In this document: positions 15,942 to 27,300 of the stretch, in pieces
Position numbering within the stretch: the first letter of the stretch is position 1
How the letters are laid out: every line of letters begins with the position of its first letter
Made by a program: the position numbers and the translations under genes
Assembly (NCBI GenBank): GCA_963281155.1
Contig: CAUJLY010000006.1
Coordinates: forward strand, 3,782,001-3,846,000
Length of the DNA stretch: 64,000 nucleotides
Direction: 5' to 3'
Source of the DNA: Rhabditophanes sp. KR3021
Lineage: Eukaryota; Nematoda; Chromadorea; Rhabditida; Alloionematidae
Notes under the pieces: model-generated
The model's input: only the letters and a program-made list of their open reading frames with translations
Told to the model about the DNA's origin: nothing
The model's database searches: none

Positions 15942-17951
15942 ATGCTACATTTAAATAAATTAAAGACAACTCAGCAATTGCTTCTAAACAAGGGACAGCT
16001 TCGGAGGTAACTACTAATTATTGTGCTAATTTATAACTTATGTTTAAGACTATCTTCGTTGAAAGGTGATGAATATGAGTATTTGCAACAAAGCAAAATC
16101 CCAACTTTGCATTTCCAAAAAAGTCTGCCAAGACTACCTATCCCAAAATTAGAAGACACCAAAAAACGGTATTTAAATGCCGTCCGAGCTGTAGCCTCTG
16201 AAAAGGACTATAAATGTGTCGAGTCACTGATTACTGATTTTTTCTCAACAAATGGGAAAAGTCTTCAGGACAAGTTGATTGCACATGATAATAGTAACAA
16301 ACACACAAGTTTTATCAGCGAACCATGGTTTGATATGTATCTGTCTTCAAGATTGCCTTGCCCAGTCAATTTCAATCCATTTATGATGTATGCAGCCGAC
16401 AAGACAGCAGCTCAAAATGAACAAGTTGCAAGGGCTTCAAATTTTGCTATCTCATATGCCAGATTCAAGAAATCACTTGATACAAATGTACTCGAACCAG
16501 AAATATTTCATATGGCTCCGGCTAAGTCTAAAACTAAGAAGTTTGTTAACGTTTGTAGAAATGTTCCTGAAATGATTTCTTGGTATTGCGCTTACTTGTT
16601 TAAAGCCTTTCCATTAGACATGTCTCAATATGGAAATTTGATGGGTGGAACAAGAATTCCCGAGATTGAGAAGGACAAATTGTTCGTCAAGAAAGACAGT
16701 AGACATTTTGTTGTTATGAAAGGTGGCAAGTTTTATACCGTTAATATCTTCGACGATAAGAACAACTTAAGACAACCCGAGGAAATACATGCAGTCATGG
16801 CTCATCTGTGCCAAAAAACTGAAACTATCAGTACTGATTCTGCTGTTGGCTCATTGACAACCCTGGATAGAGATACCTGGGCTAAAGCGAGAATCAACTT
16901 GTTAAGAACTGCTGAAAACGGATGCTCTCTTGCTGAAATAGATTCAGCTTTGTTTATTATCTGTCTGGATGACTCAAATACTACTGATCACCAAGAATTA
17001 GTTAAATCGCTGTTGATTGGAAACGATGGATCAAATAGATGGTTTGACAAATGCTTCCAATTAATTGTAGACAAGAATGGTCAAGCAACAATTAATTTCG
17101 AACACTCATGGGGTGATGGAGTTGCTGTATTAAGATTGATGGAAGAATCTCTAAAGGATACTCAAAACAACAAATTTGTTCTTGCCGGCCAAAAGGTCAA
17201 TCCAGAGGTTGATGTTTCCAATCTTCTCAAGGAACTCAAATTTAATCTCACCACTGATGACAAAAATTCGATTGTAGAAGCTCAAAAATTGCATAGTTTA
17301 AGCACTAAGAATTTGGAGTTTGCAACGATGGAGTATAACGATTTGAACAGAGACGTTTTGAAACAATTTAAGGTTTCTCCAGATGCTATAATGCAACTTG
17401 CAATTCAACTTGCCTACTACAAGACATACAAAGAATTTGTCCCAACTTATGAGTCTTCTTCAACCTCTGCCTTTAGAAAGGGAAGAACGGAATGTGTAAG
17501 ATCAGCCACATGTGCGACCAGAGACGCTGTTTTGGCATTTGTAGGCAAGAATTCAGGAAATCTGCATAGATTAATCAGGCAATGCTCAGATGTTCACTCA
17601 CAATTGGTAAAGGAAGCTGCAATGGGTCAGGGTGTTGACAGGCATTTACTTGGATTAAAAATAATGGCCGAAAGATTAGGGGAGCCAATTCCTGACTTTT
17701 ACAAAAACGAAACTGTCGTGCACATGAATCACTACGTTTTATCTACTTCAACTTTGTCCACTGAAACTATTGTATTTGGAGGATTCGGGCCAGTCGTACA
17801 CGATGGCTTTGGCATTGGATATAATGTCGCCTCTGATAAGATGGGAGCCGTTATTTCTGCCTTCAAACACAAGAAAGATGCTCCTCTGTTTGCAAACGCT
17901 TTGTCTGAAGGATTAGATGAAATTAAACACGCACTTACATCCACAAAGTGA
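15942..17951 (+). CDS. cpt-2: Carnitine O-palmitoyltransferase 2, mitochondrial
   Basis: Exons are 15942-16006 and 16049-17951 (42 bp intron), giving 655 residues against about 658 in mammals. The first ~25 residues (MLHLNKLKTTQQLLLNKGQL then RRLSS) are basic and hydroxylated, as in a mitochondrial presequence. The carnitine acyltransferase signature is LPRLPIPKLEDTKKRYLNAV. Substrate-tunnel segments include MSQYGNLMGGTRIP, and the catalytic His is in FEHSWGDGVAVLRL (His374 by my count; His372 in human). CPT2 regenerates acyl-CoA from acylcarnitine inside mitochondria for beta-oxidation. The C-terminal half is intact, with STSTLSTE and GFGPVVHDGFGIGY, which bind carnitine/CoA. No abnormality is seen. 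Confidence 0.95.
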
Positions 17952-18241
17952 TCGTTTTATATTGTATAACTTTGTATCGATCATTTCACATGTATAATCG
18001 TTTATACCATTATATAAAGGCTAACTAGCCATAATAAAATCAGTCTACTTTATATCGTGTTGTTTTATATCTGGTGTTCGTAACACTTTTAAATAAATAT
18101 AGCTACTCATTTTTGGTGGATTTATTGTCTATGATGATACTTATGTGTTTGGTTTAATAATTTGGCTGCCAAATTGTTTTTAATTGTATCTCAGTTCATT
18201 CATACTACTTTACTTATTTTACAACTTACGTCGGTGACAGA

Positions 18242-19546
18242 ATGGAACGTGCTCAATTTGAAACACTCGTTGAAAATTGTAGACTCGCTGGAAATAGAAT
18301 AGGCACCGAAGATGCAATAGCTCTTGTGAATCTAGATCCTCCTGAAAAAATGAAAATGCTATGTATAGACAGTATGTGGTTTTTCCTATATGCATCATTT
18401 GTTTACTATTTCTATAATACGTTGAAATTATATGACTTGAACTTGTTGAAAGATTTGTAAGTTCTGTAAGTGATTATTTATAATACATTTTAGATTTTTT
18501 AATTATGAAATAGGAGAACAAATTTATTTAGCCGTATTAACTGCACTAGTAATATTATTTGAAGTCTTAGCTTTGACTTCCATTTTTTATTCATATGATC
18601 AAGGAGTTGGTAAATGGGCCAAAGTAGTTATTCCCTTTATAGTCGAAATGTTCTTACAAATTGGATGTTATATGTTGGTTAGAGAGCAATGCTTGCAATT
18701 TGCTATTGGCCAGATGACGTGGGTGGTAATTCTTTTTGGCTTTATGATGTATGCAACGTTATTCACAGCAACTCACGTCAAAAATTTGACCATGTTTGAT
18801 CCACTTGTAAATGTAATCAGAAAAAGTATACTCACAATAATGATAGTCGTGTTGATTAATAAGTTTTTATTATTAATTTGCATCATGTGTTTTGCCGTTT
18901 TTAACGCTTACAATAGATATCATGTCTATCGATATGCCATCATTTTGGACGACCGCAGTTTGTCGCCAGATCTGAGATTTGAAACAGGAATTGAACTTTG
19001 TCTAAGGTTAATTATGCACAGAAATAAGGATGTAGGCATAATTGCCATGAAAGGAACTAACTTAGTAGAATTGCCACATTGGATAGAAAGCAGTGACAAG
19101 TATATTAGAACATATACATTGTTCAAAAATGAGGATATTATTTATGGAAATCCAAAATATATGACAACTTGGGATTGGGGAAACTATATAATTGTAAAAG
19201 GATTTAAAGATTATCTCAAAACCATTGATTACCTTAGATCTATTTCCTATGCATGTCTTTTATGTATACTGAGCCACGGTGTCATTAACCATGAACTTCA
19301 TTCTGACTCCTTAATTATTGCTCAATTATTGACAGTAACGGTAAACTTAAATTTAATTAATTATAAAAACGCATTTTTCAGACATTGTCAATTGTAATTA
19401 GCCATCAGAAATTCAAATTTTGTCAGGAATACACATTTCTAATTATCGTTTTCAGTATATTAGTTTATTACGGCCTAACATGGATTGTCCTGGCCAAAAT
19501 TTGTAATTTAAAATATCTGAATTATTACTTATTGAAACCAAATTGA
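18242..19546 (+). CDS. Multi-pass membrane protein, no family recognised
   Basis: Exons are 18242-18456, 18494-19340 and 19382-19546 (introns 37 and 41 bp), giving 408 residues. The ATG follows GTGACAG-A, a likely trans-splice site. Seven or eight hydrophobic segments are visible: about 45-62, 82-105, 115-135, 148-166, 188-216, three more near the C-terminus including YTFLIIVFSILVYYGLTW. A soluble-looking block around residues 220-300 holds RYHVYRYAIILDDRS, PHWIESS and TTWDWGNY. There is no signal peptide. I do not recognise the family. It could be a lineage-specific nematode membrane protein. The splice sites keep one frame throughout, so the gene is probably real. Confidence 0.7.
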
Positions 19547-19837
19547 AAAGCAATAAAAGTATCAGCTTGAACGACCAATTTTTTAATAACTATGTATTGC
19601 ATACTCCAAAATAAATAATATTAACACATTCGTGCATATTAACTCATTACTTTGTTTGGTGCCACATTAAATTTCAGACATTTTTATGGCATATCTGATG
19701 GATGACAATATTTTTTATGGGCCATATTAAAATATGTTGACAAAAGAAGGAGGTTCAACTCATTTGACTTCATTTTTGTAGATCCTTATTTGCAATTTTT
19801 ATAATATAGAAATTTTCACTAATTTTCTTTTGAGAAT

Positions 19838-20424
19838 ATGTTCAAGAGATTTATCAAAAAAGTTGCTGTAACATCCAGAAACCATAATCCTACTTATGGT
19901 GGAGTTGCTGCAGTCCCAGAAATTCACCAACATTATTATCAAGACAATGGCGTTGACATTCTCGTTATGGAACCAATTGCAGAAAGCATGTCCACTCCTG
20001 TTAGAAATTTCAACGCTATCGAGGAGGATATAATAATTCCAATGACCGAACTTCATATTCCACAAAGTCGTTGCCTCGAAGCCTGTGGAAGGAAACGCCA
20101 CCACTCCGTCGTCCACACTCCAGATGAGGAAATTCAACATGTTAGCAATCTTTCGGTCGTAACCGTCTCCCCGGCTGAGAAGCCTTACACTCAGGCTCAT
20201 ATCGGCAGAATACTTCCACTAACTCCAGAAGAAGAAGACGCAATCGAGGTAGGCGAAATTTACATGTACATTCGATTCATGGTTCCTTTACTTCCTTTGC
20301 TTTTTCGGATTGTTCGTATCATGTCTTTAAATGCTTGTCTCTATCGAAGGAGACAAGATGCCCAAAGATGTACTTCAAGAAGCCAAACAAGCTCCAGGAC
20401 GCATCCGTCATTTCAACCGTATAA
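19838..20424 (+). CDS. Hypothetical basic protein, no family recognised
   Basis: The first exon (19838-20248) encodes 137 residues beginning MFKRFIKKVAVTSRNHNP. I join it with GAG|GTAGGC to TCGAAG|GAGACA at 20350 for 24 more residues ending in DASVISTV. Reading through without splicing gives instead a hydrophobic segment and a later stop, so the C-terminus is uncertain. Base use in exon 1 is richer in G+C than its surroundings (CCG, GTC, ACC codons), which favours real coding. No signal peptide, known motif or repeat is visible. It might be a cytoplasmic adaptor, but I cannot assign a role. Confidence 0.5.
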
Positions 20425-20672
20425 TGTGATTTGGTGCATAAGATTGGACATCTATCTCATCATATTCAGTCCCCTTTGCTTGGAACATAATCAGAAATAA
20501 TCGGAAATAAAACAGACTTTGTAATCGAAAACAACGCTATATAAACAAGGAGAAGCGCACATTCTAATCATAAAATAAATATTTGCCACTCTTCCCAGTT
20601 AATCTCAAATATAATAATAAATTTATTAATGCCTTTATCTTGTTTTTGTGTTTACAAAGTTGCAATATAAAG

Positions 20673-20882
20673 ATGTCGTGTTGCAAAAGGAAGAACAATT
20701 GTCTAGAGATGTCTTATTTTATACCTGCAATCATCTGTTTCATGTTATCCTTTTTGATGAAGCAAGGAAAAGCTACTTACTTTGAATGGATATGCTTGAT
20801 TATATTCATATCTATTGGATTGCCGTATTTCGAAGAAACTTGTAATGGTCTAATTCACCATTTCCGAAGTATGTTGTTATAA
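20673..20882 (+). CDS. Small putative membrane protein
   Basis: Starting at ATG 20673 this gives 69 residues: a Cys/Lys-rich start (MSCCKRKNNC) and two hydrophobic segments (SYFIPAIICFMLSFLM and FEWICLIIFISIGLPYF). The frame is open further upstream, but the ATG after the A-rich stretch is the more natural start. No family is recognised. It is short enough to be a chance frame, although two well-formed hydrophobic segments with a charged linker are suggestive. Confidence 0.35.
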   Translation: MSCCKRKNNCLEMSYFIPAIICFMLSFLMKQGKATYFEWICLIIFISIGLPYFEETCNGLIHHFRSMLL

Positions 20883-21846
20883 TTGGGTTTTCAAACTACT
20901 TTTTCACACTAAACACCACTTTAAATTTATGTATTGGCGTCATTGCCGAAAACCCATCAAACCTCAAAATTCTTAAAATCACCAACTAATCTCTAACAAT
21001 TAATTTTAGATTATGACGAGAGAGTCTTTTAACATTTGCGACAGGAGAGCATAACATCGACTCTGTTTCTTATCAATCAAATAACCAACTTCAACAACTA
21101 ACTTCTTTTTATAATAAACATTTACTTTTAACATTCCACAATTCAACTTATCACAAATAAGGTACAAGAAATAACAAAATTGTCAATTCTTTTCCATGTC
21201 ATTCGAACCCATTAAATACAAAATACAGCGCTTTTTAATGAAAATAGTGTTTATATAGTCAGTCTGCCACCAAATAGAATGATTCATTTACTTCTCAATT
21301 AACATATCTGTAAACTTTTTAAAAAATGCATGGCATCATCTACTCATCTACTGAATAAGAATAATTGATTACAATCTGTTTAAAACAAGTTCCTTTAGCT
21401 GCTCATCATTACCTTTCTTTATTCATGTATATTTAAATAAAATAACAAAATTGAATAGGTTTATTTTCTATTTTGTTTGGTGATGATTTATTAAATTTTA
21501 TTATGACACAATACAAATAATATACTTAAATTTATTCTTAATATTTGAGATTTATCTTAAATGCTTTTGACTTGCTCAGCAAAAAATTAACTACCGCTGG
21601 TTATAAAATATACTACACTTTTAAGGTTATTATAACAAAAACGTATAAAGGTTCTGTCTGTGATAAGTAGTTAGCTTTTTACTTGAAATGTATAAAAAAT
21701 AGGTGGTTCGACCTTTTTGTTTGCTGTATTGGAACTGGTTCAACGATTATCAGAGATATACTTAACGTAACTTTCACAAAAGATTCACTTCTTATTTGGT
21801 GGAAACCATGTGTTGCAATTTATTAACTTTTTCTTATTTTTTAGAG
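20883..21846. other. Intergenic, no gene seen
   Basis: The region is A+T-rich with poly(A)-signal-like AATAAA near 21437. A CTTATTTTTTAGAG acceptor-like sequence immediately precedes the ATG of the next gene, as expected for trans-splicing. Confidence 0.4.
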
Positions 21847-22778
21847 ATGCTAAATTGTTTGAAGCTTGCAGCGATTATACCTCTTTTATTAAATGTATGT
21901 GAATCTAAAAAAGGAGGCGATATGCTTGAGAATGCGGCTAAATCTTCAGGCATCGGAGCTGTCTTTTCGGCTATTGAACCAGGAGTAACAATTAGGCAAT
22001 GTAATTGTAAGGAACAAGGAGAATGTATTCAAGTTATAAAAAAACAAGTATACAGTTGTTCAGACAAATGCTTTCACACATTTCGTTCAATTACAGCACG
22101 CCCAATGGATCTTAAGAAATGCATAGATGACAAAGAAGGTCGCATCAACACTTTTGTTAAATGTTTTCACGAAAAGTCTGAATCATGCCTCCCACATGAC
22201 AATGGGACGATGGTTCCTAAACATGATATCAAAAAGATGTTCAATATTGCAGAAATTCAATTGGGCAGTCATAGAAACCACTTATTGAAAAATTCAGCTA
22301 TCCAACCTGTTCGAGCTATCTTCAATACGTCACTCGAATTCGCTATATGCGTTAAGAATTGTGTATTAGAAGAAAATAAGGATGGTTTTTGTTTTGATAA
22401 AATAAATTGTCAGCCATGGTTAACTGAGAAAAAGACAGTTTCAACAATCAAAAAGTGTGTAAAGCAATTTGACTGGAAAAAAGAGGCCGGCGATTTGTGC
22501 GAATGTTCATTAAAAGCTGGAGTCAGGTATGTTTATGGTGTGGATAAAACACTTTATGGCTTAAGACTGTTTGCTAATGCCTTAAAAATATTTATATACT
22601 ATTGGTCATCGTTTAAATTTCTTATTATAGTTCATTACAACGTATTTGTCCAATGCTCAAGCTCATGTCTATGGGATCGAAAAAGAAAGGCCCAATGAGA
22701 GGCAATCACACTACGATAGCCAAAGCAAATAACAATTTGAGCAACCAAGGCGGTATGACAACAAACGGTCCCGTTTAA
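21847..22778 (+). CDS. Secreted cysteine-rich protein, no family recognised
   Basis: Exons are 21847-22526 and 22631-22778 (104 bp intron), giving 275 residues. A signal peptide is clear: MLNCLKLAAIIPLLLNVCES. The mature part has many paired Cys, including RQCNCKEQGEC, SCSDKCFHTF, CIDDKEGRINTFVKCFHEKSESC, AICVKNCVLEE and DLCECSLKAG. This pattern suggests disulphide-bonded helices, as in many nematode secreted proteins. N-glycosylation sequons (NGT, NTS) are present. The tail is basic and Gly/Asn-rich (KKKGPMRGNHT...). I chose ATG 21847 because it gives the signal peptide; the frame is open 17 codons further upstream. I cannot name a function. Confidence 0.7.
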
Positions 22779-24390
22779 TGTAACAAAAATATTTTAAATT
22801 ATATTCAATAAATGAAAATGTTATGAGTATACCGTTTGCGAAAATGCAATTTCGAATGCTAAGGAAGATAACTATATTTTAATCAAAGTAATAATACCTT
22901 ACCCTCATAAAATTTCCTTATCGGCATTTTTGTTTAAAGCGAGTGTAATTGTTGCATCTCAAAATGCTATTTTATAGTTGGAAATTGCATTAATTAATCA
23001 AACGATATGTTGCTATAAAAGTACCGCTAAATAAAAGCTTTTTAAATATCATGTAAGGTGAGAGTCTAAAATTGCAAAAAAGACCCAGGATTAGGTTTAA
23101 ATAAATTGTAAAAGTTAATATTGACAAAATATTCAAACAAATTATTCATCCAAGATTTTCATCATTTTTGTTCACCCCTATAAAGTGTACAATTTGACTC
23201 ATGCATATTTTTTATGCTAATATAAGTAAGTGTCAAACAACAATATTGTATACTTTTTGCCGTTACCTTATCAAAGCAGTGCATTCTCAAAACAAAATAC
23301 TACCTCACAACAAATATATGCAATCATTTACCTCAAAAATTATTCTCAAGATTACCAAAAAATGGATGTGAGTCAATGTGAATTGTATTAAGAATAAATT
23401 GTATTATGTGAGCTTTGTTACCAGCCGACTCAATTATCATAATACTTTTTGATGTGATTTTTTGCCACATCTGACATTTCTGTTTGTTGTATAATGTAAG
23501 TATAAGAACATAAATGGGATGTGTTGGAAGATTTTTTGATGTAGCTATAAAAATAGAACATTTATTGACAATATTAAAAAAACAATTTGATCATAAAATA
23601 ATGGTAAAAATTCACCTTGTTAAGCAATAAAATATATGGAACATTAATTGTTTCAAATTGAGTAGAAATGACAAGTAATAGGTATTATAAAATTACAATT
23701 TTAGCTATAAAAGGCGCAACAATTAATTTTATGAAAATGTTGTCTCTACATCAAGTTGATGGATGTCTGGATATATAAATGTCTTGGATTGTAAGATTAT
23801 GTAAAATGATCTCCAATAAATTGAGTATTGAAGATGTACTACTTTTAAAGATTCATAGTATGGATTTGGACCAGTCTTTATAGTGTGAAATAATATTTCC
23901 CATGATACAGATAAATTTAATCAAAATGTATGCCATTGAAATTGATAAATATAAAATACAAACTAATAATAACTTATGCATTAATTCAAAAAATTATAAA
24001 TATTAATTTGTGTGTTGGTGCATAAAAGAAAGAGTTGTCATTATTATTACAAAAAATATAACTGAATTTATATAAATGAAATATTGTTTTTTTGTTTTCA
24101 TGTTTGGAAGATCAGAAGTGGTCAAGATGCGGCAGGCAATGTGCATTGATATCTATTAAATATAAAATAAGAGGATAAAGTGCAATTTTTGACATATTAA
24201 AACCTTTTCATTAAAAAGTTTTTAAGTGACTGTATGAGAGAGGATGAATGGAAATGATGTCTGAATTTGAAATTGAACTTTAAACAACATTCTAAGCTAA
24301 ATACTTTTGTTTCTCTCTTGCGACAGATTCAAGATTCATCTGTTGTGATAGTAATGATGCGTGGTGAAAGGTAAAAGATGGCTTTTTAAA
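22779..24390. other. Intergenic between convergent genes
   Basis: This is the shared 3' flank of the secreted protein and of jun-1. It is A+T-rich with AATAAA at about 22808. It holds one TGACTCA (23195) and no gene that I can support. Confidence 0.45.
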
Positions 24391-27300
24391 TTAGCATTTG
24401 AGATTGCATCCACTGTCGCGATGTTGCTTGATTTGTTGGTGGAAGGTAGTTGCTCTAGCCTGATGTTCAGCTAACTCGTCCCTCAATTTTTGAACCATAT
24501 TCTTTTCAGTTTGGAGCTCAATTTCAAGTTGGTTGATACGGTCAATTTTACGTTGGCGGCATCTTGTTGCAGCAAGACGATTGCGTGCACGCTTACGCTC
24601 AAGCTTTTTAGAGTCTTGATCCTCAACATCATAGCTGTAAACAAAGAAAGATTAGTAAGGATTATCTGGGCATAGCTATATATTTACCTATTCGAGTATC
24701 TTTGATTAATATCAATGTCGGTATCGTTTGAGGCTCTTCCACTAGCGCTGAAGTGACTGCTACCAGGATTGGAAGCACATGGCATATTCATGTGGAGTCC
24801 ATTGTTACCTCCGATTTCCATTCCTTGTCCTTGAAGTAAAGCTACAGGTGAATTAATAAGATTATTATTATTGTTTCCCTTATTGTTGATCATACCCAAA
24901 TTAGTGTACTCCTTTTGCTGCTGGTGAGCTACTATTATGTCTTGCTTGAAGGAGTTAAGCATATCGTTGTCGCGTGCATTCAAGTTTTGAAGAAAGATTG
25001 GATTTGAAACGTTAGATGGAGTTCCGGGGTTATTGGTAAAGAATAAACCGTTGGGGTAATTAAGAGAGTGATTTGGGAATGGAATTCCATGTGGTCCGAA
25101 CTGGAACTGTTGTTGGTGGTTTCTTTGATGGACAATACCATCTAAATGTTCATTTCTGAACAACGCATTGGCGTGATGCTGATTAGTGTTGTGCAATCCT
25201 TGGTCATGATGATTTGAACCATTCATTTTACTGAGGATATTATTGAGAAATTCTTTTCTGGAATTACACAAATAATGATTCAAAAAGCGTCGTTATGAAT
25301 AATAGGTGAGGTGCATTAAGATAACAAGCAAAGAAGGGTGATGAGTTATTAGAGGCCAATATTATAAAAGTTATGACAAAAATAGAGGGTGAGTATAAGA
25401 TCCTAAATTGCTCAACTCGATGACAACGTATAAAATCAAACATGACTATGTAAACTTGGCATTGTGAATGCATGATTATTATTGTCTGAGGCATGGAGGT
25501 GTGGCCCTAATTTTTGCTTGATCCTCAAACAATAAAGCAATACGAGGGAGGAATCAAATTTGAGGAGGGAGGTGGTCTAAAGGCCAAATCATTTGCTATT
25601 TAGATATTCTCACTTTCAAATGCTACATACAAGTGTTAAAAATGTTATATGTAAGCTTAGTATCATTTAAAAACATAGCAAAATGTACGGTGATGACAAA
25701 TGGGCTCATGCTTTTTAAAAATGTCTCATTCTATATTGAAAATATATGAGATTGAATTGGATGGTAACATTTTTCTCAATGTTATTAACAACTATTTTCA
25801 GATTACATTTGTCTAGGACAGTTTCAAATTATACAAGGGACAATACTTTTTAATCTGTTTATAATAAATTACGAAAACTGCTAAATATTTAACAGCTTGA
25901 ACACTTGATTAATAATATGCAATTAAGTTAGCAAACAAAAATCGTCACCACTGCAAATACACTCCTTATCAATTTTTTACTGTTTTATTTCAAAATCAAA
26001 CCATCGACATTTCTATGCACAAAAGCAAATAGTATCAATATTGTATGTGAGTTAAAAAGCAAAATTACAACAAACAAATACATAGAGGTTCAACTATCCT
26101 TAAAAGTTCTTTTCCATCCATCATCATACACATGTGTATTTGATTTGATTGTAGTAATAAGAGCAAAAGTATGAAAAAATAAAAAACTCAAACATTCCTT
26201 ACTTTCTTATCTACATTTTTGTAGCTTTACGATGATACAAGAAGCATCCAAAAGAATCTATAAGGTCTCATCAATCGCACACCCAAAAACCTTATTTCCC
26301 AACAATTGAAATGGTTCACTATTTAATCAAAATAAAGAAGGACGAATGTTATGGTGTAATATATAGAAATGTCTCTCAATAGTATTTTTAAAGTTTCTTT
26401 TTCCAATAGAACCTTTTAGAGATCACAATATTGATGGTGCTATATAAAATAATGTTAGGGAAATAGGAAAATAATGCCCACTTTTTATGCAGTCAAAAAT
26501 TAGATATGGAAATGATTTCAAAAAATACGCTATTAAAAGGATTAGTGGGCAATAAAGGACTTCTTTTTTGTTATTTGATGGAAAAGTAATGAGATCAAAG
26601 AAGCAGACAGTAACATAAACCAAACCCAAAATATTATGGTAATCTCAAAAAAATCAACAAAATATATTTATTTGAAAGCGTAGTATCATTTAATGCATAT
26701 ATGTAGTGGTATGGATAGTGAGCGTGACTCATCATCAACTCCAGATTACTAAAATTTGATGAACTGAGATTTGAATTAGGTTTACCAAATATGAACACAT
26801 CAATCTATCTATATTAGTAGTGTTATTAGTGATATGAATGTGCCCGTACTTGTGAAAGTATAAGTAATTCCAACCTCAATATATATTCCAAACAATAAAA
26901 TGAAGGCGCTAGCATATGGCTTGACCATGTTTGTACTTTCTAATCCCGTATCAATATATAAATCGCGACAAACTAGCCCTTCTTAAGTGTTGGTAACATC
27001 AAATATGAGAGGTAATTTCAAAGGAAAAGTTGCGCTTTAACACCTAGGCTCTAATTATTTGGATACATTAAATAAAGAATTGTCCTCTTTACTCTAAAAG
27101 ATTATGATTCCTTTGATATAAAATAAAGTACTAAATTTTTTTGAAAGTATTTATTAATATGAATGCAATGGGTGGTGTGTTGATATATCCCAATGTTTGA
27201 GCAAAAAGTCTTCATGAAAAGAGATTTATATAATCATAAATTTATGATTTGACATGGCTCCACGGTTAATAAGAATATAATTTATTTTACTAAAAACTAT

